Below, piece after piece: positions 51,148-60,761 of a stretch of 64,000 bases of DNA. The notes under the pieces were generated by a model. It saw only the letters and a program-made list of their open reading frames with translations, did no database searches and was not told the DNA's origin. This DNA comes from Methylobacterium sp. J-030 (GTDB taxonomy: Bacteria > Pseudomonadota > Alphaproteobacteria > Rhizobiales > Beijerinckiaceae): the NCBI RefSeq assembly GCF_022829545.1, contig NZ_JAKSYM010000369.1:94978-158977 (forward strand), written 5' to 3'. Both the position numbers and the translations under genes were made by a program. Each line of letters opens with the position of its first letter. Within the stretch, counting starts at the first letter, position 1.

Positions 51148-51850
51148 GCGCCCTCGTGGTCGACGCCCTGACGGTCGCCTTCGGCCGCTTCACGGCGCTG
51201 GACTCCGTCTCTCTGGCGGTCGACCCCGGCGAGGTGCGGGCCGTGATCGGCCCGAACGGCGCCGGCAAGACCACGCTCCTCGACGTGATCTCCGGCCTCA
51301 CCAAGCCGGTCTCCGGCCGGGTGATGCTCGGCGACCGGATCGACCTGACCCAGTGCTCCGAGGCCGCGATCGCCAGGGCCGGCGTGCGGCGCAAGTTCCA
51401 GAAGCCCAGCGTCTTCCCGGCGCTCACCGTGCGGGAGAACCTGGAGATCGGCTGCGGCCCGGCCGTTCCCGGGCGGGCGCGTCCCGCCCGCATCGCCGCC
51501 ATCCTCGGCGAGATCGGCCTCGGCCCGCGCGCCAGGGTGCCGGCCGGCAGCCTCGCCCACGGCGAGAAGCAGTGGCTGGAGATCGGCATGGTGCTCGCGG
51601 CGGAGCCCGCGCTCCTCCTCCTCGACGAGCCCGTGGCCGGGCTCTCCGACGCCGAGACCGCCCACACCGCCGCGCTGATCCGGGCCCTGCGCCGGCCCGA
51701 CCGGGCGATCCTGGTGATCGAGCACGATATGGGCTTCGTCGAAGCCGTCGCCGACCGGGTGACGGTTCTGCACGAGGGCCGCACCCTCTACGAGGGCAGC
51801 ATGGCGGGCGCGCGGGGCGATGCCCAGGTGATCGAGGTCTTTCTCGGCCG

Positions 51851-51854
<4 letters not shown>
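51144..51854 (+). CDS. urtD: UrtD-type ABC ATPase
   Basis: A 236-residue LivG/UrtD-type ATPase with Walker A GPNGAGKTT, the UrtD wording RRKFQKPSVFPALTVRENLE and Walker B LLLLDEPVAGLSD. The signature region reads LAHGEKQWLEIGMVL, the usual UrtD variant of LSGGQ. GTG start in a GTGA overlap with urtC; ends in an ATGA overlap with urtE. Confidence 0.93.
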
Positions 51855-52558
<704 letters not shown>

Positions 52559-52576
52559 CGTCCGAAAGGAGACGCC

Positions 52577-53539
52577 ATGTCCACCCACCACGAGATCCCC
52601 GCCACACCCGAGACCATGGTGCTCGGCTATTTTGACGCCGCCCTGCCGCCGGTCGCGACGGTGCAGTCGGGCGACACCGTCACCCTGCACTCCCACCCGG
52701 CGGGCGGGCGCGAGTCGCTCCACCCCGACCCGGCCCGGGTCCCGGCCGACCTGCTCCACGCCCTCGACACGCTGGAGCGCGGCCCCGGCCCGCATTTCGT
52801 CACCGGCCCGGTCCATGTGGACGGCGCCGAGCCCGGCGACATGCTGCAGGTCGACATCCTCGACCTGAGGTTCCGCCTCGATTGGGGCTTCGTGGCGATC
52901 CTGCCGCTGCTCGGCACCCTGCCGGACGAGTTCACCGACTACGAGACGATCCACGCCGACATCGACACCGCCCGCGGCGTCTGCCGGCTGCCCTGGGGCA
53001 CGGAGCTGCCGCTCGACCCGTTCTTCGGCATCCTGGGCACCGCCCCACCCGCCGCCTGGGGTCGGGTCGGCACGCCGGTGCCCCGGGCCTTCGGCGGCAA
53101 CATGGACAACAAGGAGATGCGCGTCGGCACGACCCTCTACCTGCCGGTGTTCAACCCCGGCGGCGGGTTCTACGCGGGCGACGGCCACGGCGTGCAGGGC
53201 GACGGAGAGGTCTGCATCACCGCCCTCGAGACCGGGCTGTCCGGCACGTTCCGCCTCACCGTGCGCAAAGACCTCTCGGGCATGTGGCCCTTCGCCGAGA
53301 CGCCCACCGACCTGATGTCGATCGGCCTGCACGAGAGCCTCGACGAGGCCATGCGCCAAGCCGTGCGCGAGATGGTGCGCCTCGTCTGCGCGCGCACACG
53401 TCTCACCCGCAACCAAGCCTACATGCTGTGCTCGCTCGCCGGGAATCTGCGGATCACCCAGACGGTGGACGGCAACAAGGGCGTGCACATGCTCATGCCC
53501 AAATCGGCCCTTCAGGCGTCCGCGTCGGGGACGATCTGA
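52577..53539 (+). CDS. Acetamidase/formamidase
   Basis: A 320-residue FmdA/AmdA-type amidase hydrolysing formamide or acetamide to ammonia and the acid. The family features are the FVTGPVHVDGAEPGDMLQVD segment, GGNMDNKEMRVGTTLYLPV (metal/active-site region) and GDGHGVQGDGEVCITALET. It has a ribosome-binding site AAAGGAG before the ATG at 52577. As last gene of the importer operon it should act on the imported amide, so the operon likely supplies ammonia from short amides. Confidence 0.93.
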   Translation: MSTHHEIPATPETMVLGYFDAALPPVATVQSGDTVTLHSHPAGGRESLHPDPARVPADLLHALDTLERGPGPHFVTGPVHVDGAEPGDMLQVDILDLRFRLDWGFVAILPLLGTLPDEFTDYETIHADIDTARGVCRLPWGTELPLDPFFGILGTAPPAAWGRVGTPVPRAFGGNMDNKEMRVGTTLYLPVFNPGGGFYAGDGHGVQGDGEVCITALETGLSGTFRLTVRKDLSGMWPFAETPTDLMSIGLHESLDEAMRQAVREMVRLVCARTRLTRNQAYMLCSLAGNLRITQTVDGNKGVHMLMPKSALQASASGTI

Positions 53540-53588
53540 GGCGGGACGCGTCCGGCCGCGGCGCGCCGAGCCTGGTGGCCCCGGCGCC

Positions 53589-53951
53589 TCAGTTCGCGCT
53601 TCGCCCGAAGGCGAACCGACCGACACAGGCCGCGGCGCCGCGATGGCGCGGCGCCTGGGGCAGGCCCGCGCGCTCCGTCGGGCTCGGCCGCTCCGGTTGC
53701 GGCCGTAACGGCTGCACCAGCAGGGCGGCGCGGAGCCGCTGCACTTCCGCCCGGAGGCTGGCGTTCTCACGCTCGACCCGATCGAGCCGGGTCACGCCGG
53801 CGGGCTGCAGCCCGCCGAGCCGTCGCCGCCAGCGATAGAAGGTGCCGAGCGCGACATGGGCGCTCGCGCAGATCTCGGCGATCGGTATGCCCCGGGCGGC
53901 CTCATTCAGCAGGAAGGCGATCTCTTCATCCGTGTGCAGGGATCGACGCAT
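53589..53951 (-). CDS. Orphan IS3-type transposase HTH (OrfA-like) protein
   Basis: A 120-residue protein whose first 55 residues match the OrfA helix-turn-helix of IS3-family elements: MRRSLHTDEEIAFLLNEAAR and IAEICASAHVALGTFYRWRR. A leucine-zipper-like segment (RVERENASLRAEVQRLRAAL) follows. No OrfB/integrase frame is found beside it, and no terminal inverted repeats are evident. It is therefore a decayed element or a captured DNA-binding protein. The C-terminal third is Pro/Arg-rich and probably not part of the original OrfA. Confidence 0.75.
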   Translation of the reverse strand: MRRSLHTDEEIAFLLNEAARGIPIAEICASAHVALGTFYRWRRRLGGLQPAGVTRLDRVERENASLRAEVQRLRAALLVQPLRPQPERPSPTERAGLPQAPRHRGAAACVGRFAFGRSAN

Positions 53952-54468
53952 ACGGGATCTCCCGGTTCGGCAGGCTTGCCTGCACGCTTCGGTTGCGGGG
54001 CGAGCAAGAAGCGGACCGGCCACGACGCGGCAATCTCGACGACCGAACCGCGCCGGTTTCCCCGGAGGCCGTCTGATTTGGCTCCGGCGACCGAGGCTTG
54101 CAGCTCGGTCGCAGCATGATAGCGCCCGTCGGCCTCGGCGGGCGGGCGCGTCCCGATCGGGTCGCGCAGGCGGCGGCTGTTGAGCCCGTCGAGCCATTCG
54201 AGGGTCGGCGCACCCGACGGCCCCGGATGAGCGCCCCGGGCCACGCCGATGGATCCCCTCGGCCTCGAACCGACCGTCGATCGCTCGGCCGAGGGGGTGT
54301 CGTCGCTTTCGCCGACGCCTGCCTCGGGATGAGGCGCGGGTGGGATCACCGGCACGCTGCCATCGCGCGGCGCCAAGCCTCCGTTGCGACGCGCTCGCGT
54401 GCGCCGAACCGGTGACCGCTTCGGCGCAGGGCGCTCCAGGCTCGGCCTCAGCGCCCGGGACCGCCGGG
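53952..54468. other. Intergenic, probably decayed mobile-element DNA
   Basis: No convincing gene. It holds a family C hairpin repeat at 54404-54440 and otherwise GC-rich DNA without recognisable reading frames. It may include the rest of a lost IS3-type element. Confidence 0.5.
54404..54440. repeat. 3'-end hairpin repeat family C, copy 2
   Basis: CCGAAC-CGG-TGA-CCG-CTTCGG followed by CGCAGGGCGCTCCAGG. It lies 28 bases beyond the stop of the GntR gene, on the 3' side like the other two copies. Confidence 0.7.
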
Positions 54469-55140
54469 TCAGGCCAGCGCCATCGCGGCGTGGACCGCCG
54501 CGACGTGGCCGGCCATCTCGTGCCGGGCCGCGGCCGGATCCCGCGCGGTGATCGCGGCGACGATCCGGTCGTGCTCGGCAAAGGACGGGTGATCGGCCGG
54601 CGGCCCCTCCTCGGCGGAGCGCGGACGGTCCCAGGTCATGACGCGCCGGATGGCGGCGAGGTGATCGTACAGGAACAGGAGGAGCGGGTTCCCGCCGGCG
54701 AGGGCGACCGCCCGGTGGAGGCGCGCGTCCTGGAGTTCGTAGCCCCGCCAGGTCTGCCCCGGACGGCGGCTCGCGCGCAGCGCCTCGGAGAGCGCGGCGA
54801 TATGGGCCGGGCCGGCATGCAGGGCGGCGAGGGCCGCCAGTTCGGGCTCGACCACCAGCCGGGCCCGGACGAGGTCGGAGGCCGTCGCACCCGTCGCCAG
54901 GGCCGCCACGTCATCGATCGCCGCCAGGGGCCGCGATCCCAGGAAGGTGCCCTTGCCGACATGGCGCCAGAGCTGGCCGTCGGCCTCCATCATTGCCAGC
55001 GCCTTCCGCAATTCGCCCCGCGATGTCCCGAGCGCCCCGGCCAGAACCCGCTCCGGCGGCAGCCGGCCGTCAGCCGGCAGCCGCGTCCTCGCGAGATAAG
55101 CCTGGAGAAGCGTCAGAACCGGGGCCGCGTCGGAATCCAT
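54469..55140 (-). CDS. GntR-family regulator, FadR/FCD type
   Basis: A 223-residue repressor with a winged helix-turn-helix (RLPPERVLAGALGTSRGELR at about residues 27-46, then VGKGTFLGSRP). An all-helical FCD ligand-binding domain follows. FCD metal/ligand residues are visible as D in YELQDARLHRAVALAGGN and H in PSFAEHDRIVAAITARD. FCD regulators respond to organic acids. It diverges from the fumarylacetoacetate-hydrolase-like gene across about 200 bases, which contain a perfect palindrome that may be its operator. The ATG at 55140 was chosen; an upstream in-frame extension overlaps a repeat. Confidence 0.9.
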   Translation of the reverse strand: MDSDAAPVLTLLQAYLARTRLPADGRLPPERVLAGALGTSRGELRKALAMMEADGQLWRHVGKGTFLGSRPLAAIDDVAALATGATASDLVRARLVVEPELAALAALHAGPAHIAALSEALRASRRPGQTWRGYELQDARLHRAVALAGGNPLLLFLYDHLAAIRRVMTWDRPRSAEEGPPADHPSFAEHDRIVAAITARDPAAARHEMAGHVAAVHAAMALA

Positions 55141-55154
55141 GCGGATCAGTCTAG

Positions 55155-55239
55155 GCAGGTCTCGCAAAGGTGGCCGCCGGTTTTGCGACGAAAACCTGCG
55201 GCCGCACAAGGACCTAAGCGGATGACGCGTTGGCCCGCC
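55155..55239. repeat. Interspersed repeat family B, copy 2
   Basis: Matches the copy at 20698-20782 over most of its length (GCAGGT-TCGCAAAGGTGGCCGCCGG core and GACGCGTTGGCC end). Here it lies just upstream of a GntR gene, inside a divergent promoter region. Confidence 0.8.
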
Positions 55240-55308
55240 GACACATGTCCGCCCGGCGGCCGGGGCCGCCCGCGGAGGCGGGGCGGCCTTGACGCCCCAG
55301 ACGGCGCA

Positions 55309-55337
55309 TTCTAACCAATATGCATGATTGGTTAGAA
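55309..55337. promoter_or_regulatory. Perfect 11-bp palindrome, candidate operator
   Basis: TTCTAACCAAT at 55309-55319 and ATTGGTTAGAA at 55327-55337 are exact inverted repeats around a 7-base centre. It ends 8 bases before the ATG of the hydrolase gene, so binding would block its promoter or translation start. It is AT-rich in GC-rich surroundings. The GntR-family product encoded 170 bases away is the likely, unproven, ligand-responsive binder; a TetR- or MarR-type factor is also possible. Confidence 0.75.
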
Positions 55338-55345
55338 AGCCCGCG

Positions 55346-56038
55346 ATGCGCTACGTGATCGACCCGCCCGCCGTCGTGGCCATCCCCGTCAGCGGCGAGG
55401 CCGCCGCCTTCCCGGTGCGGCGGGTCTGGTGCGTCGGCCGCAACTACGCCGCCCATGCCCGGGAGATGGGCCACGACCCCGACCGGGAACCGCCGTTCTT
55501 CTTCGCCAAGCCGGCCAACGCGGTCGTCGCCGGCGGCGGCGACCTGCCGTTCCCGGAGCAGACCGACGACCTCCACCACGAGATCGAGCTGGTGGCGGCG
55601 CTCGGCCGGGGCGGCGCGAATGTCAGCGCCGCGGAGGCCCTGGACCTCGTCTACGGCTACGCCGTCGGCCTCGACATGACGCTGCGCGACGTCCAGGCCG
55701 AGGCCAAGAGGCTCGGGCGTCCCTGGGACCTGTCGAAGGGTTTCGACCGGTCCTGCCCGATCAGCCCGATCGTCCCCGCCGCCCGCATCGGCCACCCGGC
55801 CACGGGCCGGATCGCAGTCGCCGTCAACGGCGATGTCCGGCAGAGCGGCGATCTCAACCAGATGATCTGGTCGGTCGCGGAGGCGCTGGCCTGCCTGTCG
55901 CGGGCCGTCGCGCTTCTGCCCGGCGACCTGCTGATGACCGGCACCCCCGCCGGGGTGAGCGCGGTGAAGCCCGGGGACGTCCTGCACGGCACGTGCGAAG
56001 GCGTCGGCGAGGTCCGGGTCTCGTACCGGGCGCGGTGA
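55346..56038 (+). CDS. Fumarylacetoacetate-hydrolase-family protein (fumarylpyruvate hydrolase type)
   Basis: A 230-residue FAH-fold enzyme. It reads WCVGRNYAAHAREMG, then PPFFFAKPANAVV and the metal-binding HHEIELVAALGRGG with Glu pair. It ends MTGTPAGVSAVKPGDVLHG, the usual FAH end. This subgroup splits C-C bonds of acylpyruvates such as fumarylpyruvate (gentisate pathway). The upstream palindrome and divergent GntR gene suggest induction by a metabolite. The alternative TTG at 55328 lies inside the palindrome and is unlikely. Confidence 0.92.
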   Translation: MRYVIDPPAVVAIPVSGEAAAFPVRRVWCVGRNYAAHAREMGHDPDREPPFFFAKPANAVVAGGGDLPFPEQTDDLHHEIELVAALGRGGANVSAAEALDLVYGYAVGLDMTLRDVQAEAKRLGRPWDLSKGFDRSCPISPIVPAARIGHPATGRIAVAVNGDVRQSGDLNQMIWSVAEALACLSRAVALLPGDLLMTGTPAGVSAVKPGDVLHGTCEGVGEVRVSYRAR

Positions 56039-56106
56039 TCCGCCCGGGGCGTTCGACACGACGGTCCAGGCGGTTCGTATCGCCGCAAGCGACGAGAGGT
56101 GAAGCC

Positions 56107-57252
56107 ATGACGACGACAGCCTCGCACGGCCGGTCCGGCCTCCCGCGCGCGATCCTCGCCGCCGGGGCGATCGCGTTCGCGACCTGCGCGGCGAGCGAGC
56201 CGGCATCCTATCCGAACCGGCAGGAGGCCGACCTCGCCATCGCGGGCTTCAAGCTGGAGAGCGGCGCCGTCCTGCCGGAGGCGCGGCTGCACTACACGAC
56301 GCTGGGCAGCCCCCACCGCGACGCGAACGGGGACATCGACAACGCCGTGCTGGTGCTCCACGGCACCACCGGCACCGGCAAGCAGTTCCTCGCCCCGACG
56401 ATGGGCCCGGAGCTGTTCGCGCCCGGGGCGCCGCTCGATGCGGCGAAATATTTCGTCGTCCTGACCGACGGGCTCGGCCGCGGCGGCTCGTCGAAGCCCT
56501 CCGATGGGCTGCGCGGGCGCTTCCCCCGCTACGGGTACGGCGACGTGGTCGAGGGGCAGTACCGCGTCGTCACCGAGGGGCTCGGGATCAAACACCTGCG
56601 GGCGGTGATCGGCACCTCGATGGGCGGGATGCAGACCTGGATGTGGGGCGAGCGCCACCCTGACATGATGGACGGCCTCGTGGCGGTGGCCAGCCAGCCG
56701 ATCCCGGTCAGCGGACGCAACGCGCTCTGGCGGCGCCTGCTGATCGAGGCCATCCGCTCGGACCCGGGCTTCAAGGACGGCGCGTACGACAGGGAGCCGA
56801 CGCAGTTCACCCAGGTGCTGCCGATCTTCAACATCATGACCGAGGGCGTGCTCAGCCAGCAGCGGGAGGCGCCGACCAACGCCGAGGCGGCCACGCTCTA
56901 CGACCGGCTCGCCGCCGGCTACGTGGGCACGGTCGACGCCAACGACTGGCTGTACGCGTTCGATTCGTCGTTCGACTACGACCCGTCGCCCCGGCTCGGA
57001 GAGATCAAGGCGAAGCTCCTGGCGATCAACTTCGCCGACGACGCGCTCAATCCGGTCGAGCTCGGGGTGATGGAGCCGGCGATCCGGCGGATCCCGGGGG
57101 CGCAGTTCGTGCTGATCCCGGCCTCCCCGGAGACGCACGGCCACCAGTCCCTGCGCTACGCCAAGCTGTGGCGGCCTTACCTCGCGGGGTTCATGGCGGC
57201 GCTCGGACCGTCGGGTCCGGCGGCGGAGCACGCGACCCCGGCCGGCCGGTGA
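56107..57252 (+). CDS. Exported alpha/beta hydrolase of the homoserine O-acetyltransferase (MetX) family
   Basis: A 381-residue MetX-like alpha/beta hydrolase. A predicted signal peptide (PRAILAAGAIAFATCAAS) suggests it is periplasmic, unlike true MetX. The fold features are VLVLHGTTGTGKQFL, VLTDGLGRGGSSKPSDG and the nucleophile elbow GTSMGGMQTW (Ser at about 180). The catalytic His is in ASPETHGHQS near the end and the Asp probably in NFADDALNP. The export signal and lack of met genes argue for an esterase-type role. It follows the FAH gene by 68 bases and may share its transcript. Confidence 0.88.
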   Translation: MTTTASHGRSGLPRAILAAGAIAFATCAASEPASYPNRQEADLAIAGFKLESGAVLPEARLHYTTLGSPHRDANGDIDNAVLVLHGTTGTGKQFLAPTMGPELFAPGAPLDAAKYFVVLTDGLGRGGSSKPSDGLRGRFPRYGYGDVVEGQYRVVTEGLGIKHLRAVIGTSMGGMQTWMWGERHPDMMDGLVAVASQPIPVSGRNALWRRLLIEAIRSDPGFKDGAYDREPTQFTQVLPIFNIMTEGVLSQQREAPTNAEAATLYDRLAAGYVGTVDANDWLYAFDSSFDYDPSPRLGEIKAKLLAINFADDALNPVELGVMEPAIRRIPGAQFVLIPASPETHGHQSLRYAKLWRPYLAGFMAALGPSGPAAEHATPAGR

Positions 57253-57351
57253 CACGACGCGCCCGACGGCCCTGAAGGCTGTCCGCCCCCCCGAGGCCGC
57301 GTTCGTGCGCGCCGGGCGTTGAGGACACGCCCGGTCGGCCGGGGCCGGCTC

Positions 57352-58728
57352 TCAGCCGCAGGGGCGCAGGCGGAAGGTCGGGGATCGGCTCGGCCGGGTG
57401 GCGAAGGCGCCGACCGGGAGCACCGGCCCGCCCGCGTCGAGGACGAGGTCGTTGTCCCGCAGCAGCCGCGCCAGGACCAGCACCGCCTCCGACGTGGCCA
57501 GTTGCGCCCCGATGCACACGCGGGGCCCGGTGCCGAACGGCAGGAAGCCCTGGTGATCCGGCCGCCCGGGGCCGAGGAAGCGCCCGGGGTCGAAGCGCTC
57601 GGGCGAGGCCCAGAGGCGCGGGTCGGTGTGCAGCAGGGTGAACGGCATCAGCACGATGGCCCCGCGCCGGACGGGGACGCCGCACAGGTCGTGGTCGACC
57701 ACCGCCTGGCGCGCCGTCATGTAGGCCGGCGGGTAGAGCCGCAGGGCCTCGTCCACCACGGCGCGCGTGAGCGGCAGCGCGCCGACGGCGGCTCCGGCCC
57801 CGCCGGGGGACAGGTCCGCCCGCCGCGCCTCCCCCCGGACGGCGCGGCGCCAGTCGGGCGCGTTGGCCAGCAGGTAGCAGGCCCAGAACAGCGTCAGGCC
57901 GGTCGTCTCGTGCCCGGCGAAGATCATGGTCGAGACCTCGTCGGCGAGCAGGTCCTCCTCCCGATCGCCGTAGGCCTCGGACAGCAGATCGAAGAGATCG
58001 CGCGGCGCCCCCGGGGGCTGGGATGCCCGGCGCCGGGCGATGATCGCGTCGATGAGCGCCCGCCAGCGCCGGCGGAAGCGCGCCCGGCGGAGCGTGGTGA
58101 GCGTCGGCACCCAGCGCGGCAGGATGAAGTCGCTGGCGCGCGGGCGCCCGATGCCGGCGGCGTAGGACTGGAGCAGGCCGCGCAGCTGCGCCCCGAAGGC
58201 ATCGGTCTCCAACGAGAACATGCTCGTGCAGGCGACGGCGAGGCTGAGGTCCTGCATCACGCCGAGCAGGTCCACGGGCGCCCCGCGGGACGCCTCCAGC
58301 GGGGCGAGGGCCGCCTCGGCGCAGGCGGCGATGTGCGGGGCGAGCAGGGTCACGGTGCGGGGCGTGAAGGCCGGGGCCAGGGTCCGGCGCTGCCGGCGCC
58401 AGGCCTGCCCCTCGCTGGCGGCGACGCCGCGCCCGATGAGGGCCCCGAAGATGCGGTCGCCGGCCGCGATGCGCCGGTAGAGGTCCGGGCGCGTGGCCAG
58501 CACGTCGCGCATCGCCTGCGGTCCGGCGGCGATGACGATGTCGCGGCCGGGCAGGGGCAGCACGACGACCGCCTGCGCGCGGCACCGGGCCGGGAAGGCG
58601 GAATAGGCGTTGCGGCGCAGGCCGGCCAGGACGCCGAGGGCGCCCACGCGGTCCGGCGCCAGCGGCGGCATCGGCGGTGCGAAGGCGGTCGGCCCGGGCG
58701 TATCGGGCGCCGCGGTGATGGTCTCCAT
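57352..58728 (-). CDS. Cytochrome P450
   Basis: A 458-residue P450 monooxygenase. The oxygen-binding I-helix reads FAGHETTGLTLFW, the K-helix ExxR is in VDEALRLYP, and the heme loop is FLPFGTGPRVCIGAQLA (Cys at about 405). The N-terminus has no membrane anchor, so it is soluble and needs a separate ferredoxin/reductase, none of which is adjacent. The wording resembles the bacterial CYP group that acts on fatty acids or terpenoids, but the substrate cannot be told. It converges with the MetX-like gene. Confidence 0.94.
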   Translation of the reverse strand: METITAAPDTPGPTAFAPPMPPLAPDRVGALGVLAGLRRNAYSAFPARCRAQAVVVLPLPGRDIVIAAGPQAMRDVLATRPDLYRRIAAGDRIFGALIGRGVAASEGQAWRRQRRTLAPAFTPRTVTLLAPHIAACAEAALAPLEASRGAPVDLLGVMQDLSLAVACTSMFSLETDAFGAQLRGLLQSYAAGIGRPRASDFILPRWVPTLTTLRRARFRRRWRALIDAIIARRRASQPPGAPRDLFDLLSEAYGDREEDLLADEVSTMIFAGHETTGLTLFWACYLLANAPDWRRAVRGEARRADLSPGGAGAAVGALPLTRAVVDEALRLYPPAYMTARQAVVDHDLCGVPVRRGAIVLMPFTLLHTDPRLWASPERFDPGRFLGPGRPDHQGFLPFGTGPRVCIGAQLATSEAVLVLARLLRDNDLVLDAGGPVLPVGAFATRPSRSPTFRLRPCG

Positions 58729-58795
58729 CGGATCGTCCTCATCGAGTGCGGTGGCGGCCCCGGGCCGCCCGGAACCGGCCGTCGCGCGCTGTCCG

Positions 58796-60193
58796 TCAGC
58801 ATTCCGGAAGGTTGACGGCGAGACCGCCGGTCGACGTTTCCTTGTACCGGACGCTCATATCGCGCCCGGTCTGCTTCATGGCCTCGATGCAGTTGTCGAG
58901 CGGCATGATGTGGCTGCCGTCGCCGCGCAAAGCCAGCGACGCGGCGGCCACGGCCTTGATCGCGCCGAGGCCGTTCCGCTCGATGCACGGCACCTGGACC
59001 AGTCCGCGGATCGGGTCGCAGGTGAGGCCGAGGTGATGCTCCAGGGCGATCTCCGCGGCGTTCTCGACCTGCTCGTTGGTGCCGCCGAGCGCGGCGCAGA
59101 GGCCGGCGGCCGCCATCGCGGCCGCCGACCCGACCTCGCCCTGGCACCCGACCTCGGCCCCGGAGATCGAGGCGTTGGTCTTGATCAGCCCGCCGATCGC
59201 CGCGGCCACCAGCAGGAAATCGTGGATGCCGGCTTGGGTCGCGCCGATGCAATGGTCGCGATAGTAGCGGATGACCGCGGGGACCACGCCGGCGGCCCCG
59301 TTGGTCGGCGCGGTGACGACACGCCCCCCGCCGGCGTTCTCCTCGTTGATCGCTATCGCGTAGACCGACAGCCAATCGTTGGTGACGTGCGGCTGGACGC
59401 GGTTGGAGCCGAGCTCCGCGAGCAGCGCCTGATGGATGCGGCGGGCGCGGCGGCGGACGTTCAGGCCGCCCGGCAGAGTCCCGTCGGCGGACAGACCGCG
59501 CTCGATGCAGGTGTCCATGACGGCCCAGATCCGATCGAGGCCGGCCTCGAGCTCCGCGTCGCTGCGGTCGACCGTCTCGTTCGCCCGCTTCATGGCCGCC
59601 ACGCTGCGCCGCGACGCCGCGCCCATCGCGAGCATCTCGGCGGCGCTTCCGAAGGGATAGGGGCGGAGCACGGAGGCATCGACGGCCTTGATCTCGCCCC
59701 CGGACAATTCCTCCGCGGTCAGGACGAAGCCGCCGCCGACCGAATAATAGGTCTCGCTGAGGTACGGAGCCCCTTCGGCGTCGAAGGCCCGGAAGATCAG
59801 GCCGTTGGCGTGGCCCGGCAGGGGCGGCCCGTAGTCGAAGACGACGCCGGACCCGGCATCGAAGTCGATCCGGGGAAGGCCCGCGACGTCGATCCGACCG
59901 GTCTCGCGCAGTGCGGCCTCGCGGCGCACGGCCTCGTCCGGATCGAGCGTATCCGACCGGAAGCCGAGCAGGCCGAGAATCACCGCCCGATCCGTGGCGT
60001 GCCCCCGACCGGTAAAGGCGAGGCTTCCGTGCAGGACGGCCTCGATGCGGAGCGACGCGACCGTGCCGGTTGCGCGAGCCCGCGCCGCGCGCAGCGCCTC
60101 GAGGAAGCGCGCGGATGCCAGCATCGGCCCCATGGTGTGCGAGCTCGACGGTCCGACGCCGATCTTGAAGACGTCGAAGATGCTCAGGAACAT
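58796..60193 (-). CDS. sdaA: L-serine dehydratase (iron-sulfur type)
   Basis: Deaminates L-serine to pyruvate and ammonia using a [4Fe-4S] cluster. The 465-residue single-chain form has the beta-like domain first (FDVFKIGVGPSSSHTMGPML) and the alpha domain after. The cluster cysteines are in VGCQGEVGSA, LTCDPIRG and VPCIERNG, all present. The ATG at 60193 gives MFLSIFDVFKIG, matching the family start. The 370-base leader holds a perfect 14-bp hairpin. Serine deamination is relevant to methylotrophs using the serine cycle. Confidence 0.95.
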   Translation of the reverse strand: MFLSIFDVFKIGVGPSSSHTMGPMLASARFLEALRAARARATGTVASLRIEAVLHGSLAFTGRGHATDRAVILGLLGFRSDTLDPDEAVRREAALRETGRIDVAGLPRIDFDAGSGVVFDYGPPLPGHANGLIFRAFDAEGAPYLSETYYSVGGGFVLTAEELSGGEIKAVDASVLRPYPFGSAAEMLAMGAASRRSVAAMKRANETVDRSDAELEAGLDRIWAVMDTCIERGLSADGTLPGGLNVRRRARRIHQALLAELGSNRVQPHVTNDWLSVYAIAINEENAGGGRVVTAPTNGAAGVVPAVIRYYRDHCIGATQAGIHDFLLVAAAIGGLIKTNASISGAEVGCQGEVGSAAAMAAAGLCAALGGTNEQVENAAEIALEHHLGLTCDPIRGLVQVPCIERNGLGAIKAVAAASLALRGDGSHIMPLDNCIEAMKQTGRDMSVRYKETSTGGLAVNLPEC

Positions 60194-60563
60194 CGGGCCC
60201 TCCGTTGAGCCATGGCCCGGCGCCGTGCCGGCCGATCGACGCCGATCCGCCCGGGACGCGGAGACAACCCCCGCCGCGTCACAGCCTTCGGAACCGGCGC
60301 GGCCGCCCCGGGCCGAACCGGGGGACCTGATCGTCCGCATAGAGCCAGGCCCGATCGCGTTGCAATCGGGCCTGGCTCCAGGCAGGGATCGGGCCGCGCC
60401 GGATCCGGCGGCGCGGCGGTCCAGCGGGCCACGGATCGCGGCCGGCGTGTCGATCGCCGCCAGATCCGCCGCGCGCCGAGCGCGGACAGGGTTGTTGGAT
60501 CGAGGCGGATGGACGCGGACCGAGCGCGGTGGCAGGCGCCCGCGCGGGCCGGTCGGCGCGGCG
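60194..60563. other. sdaA leader with a strong hairpin
   Basis: No gene. It contains the 14-bp stem-loop at 60342-60378; otherwise GC-rich. Confidence 0.5.
60342..60378 (-). terminator. Perfect 14-bp stem-loop upstream of sdaA
   Basis: GAGCCAGGCCCGAT at 60342-60355 pairs exactly with 60365-60378 around a 9-base loop. It lies 149 bases upstream of the sdaA ATG and 186 bases beyond the stop of the small gene at 60564, both on the minus strand. It could terminate that gene or act in the sdaA leader. There is no T-tract. Confidence 0.5.
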
Positions 60564-60761
60564 TCAGATCAGCCCGCCCGTGGGCCCGGCGGTCAGGGAG
60601 CGGCCGGCGCGGCTGACCAGCCTCACGAAGGCCAGCGCGGCGGCCGAAGCCTGCATCTGCGAGGCGAAGGTCCGGTCCGATTCGAGGACCGGCATCCGGG
60701 TCTCGTCGAGGAGGACCCAGGTCCACAGGTGGCGACCGGTCGAGCGGATCTCGAAGTGCAT
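60564..60761 (-). CDS. Small DUF1508-like (YegP-type) protein
   Basis: A 65-residue protein, MHFEIRSTGRHLWTWVLLDE, continuing SDRTFASQMQASAAALAFVR. The FEI-x-W-x-W-LLD and A-SxxxAxxAI pattern recalls the short DUF1508/YegP repeat, whose role is unknown. An in-frame ATG at 60791 is an alternative start. The resemblance is weak, so the family call is tentative. Confidence 0.55.
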   Translation of the reverse strand: MHFEIRSTGRHLWTWVLLDETRMPVLESDRTFASQMQASAAALAFVRLVSRAGRSLTAGPTGGLI

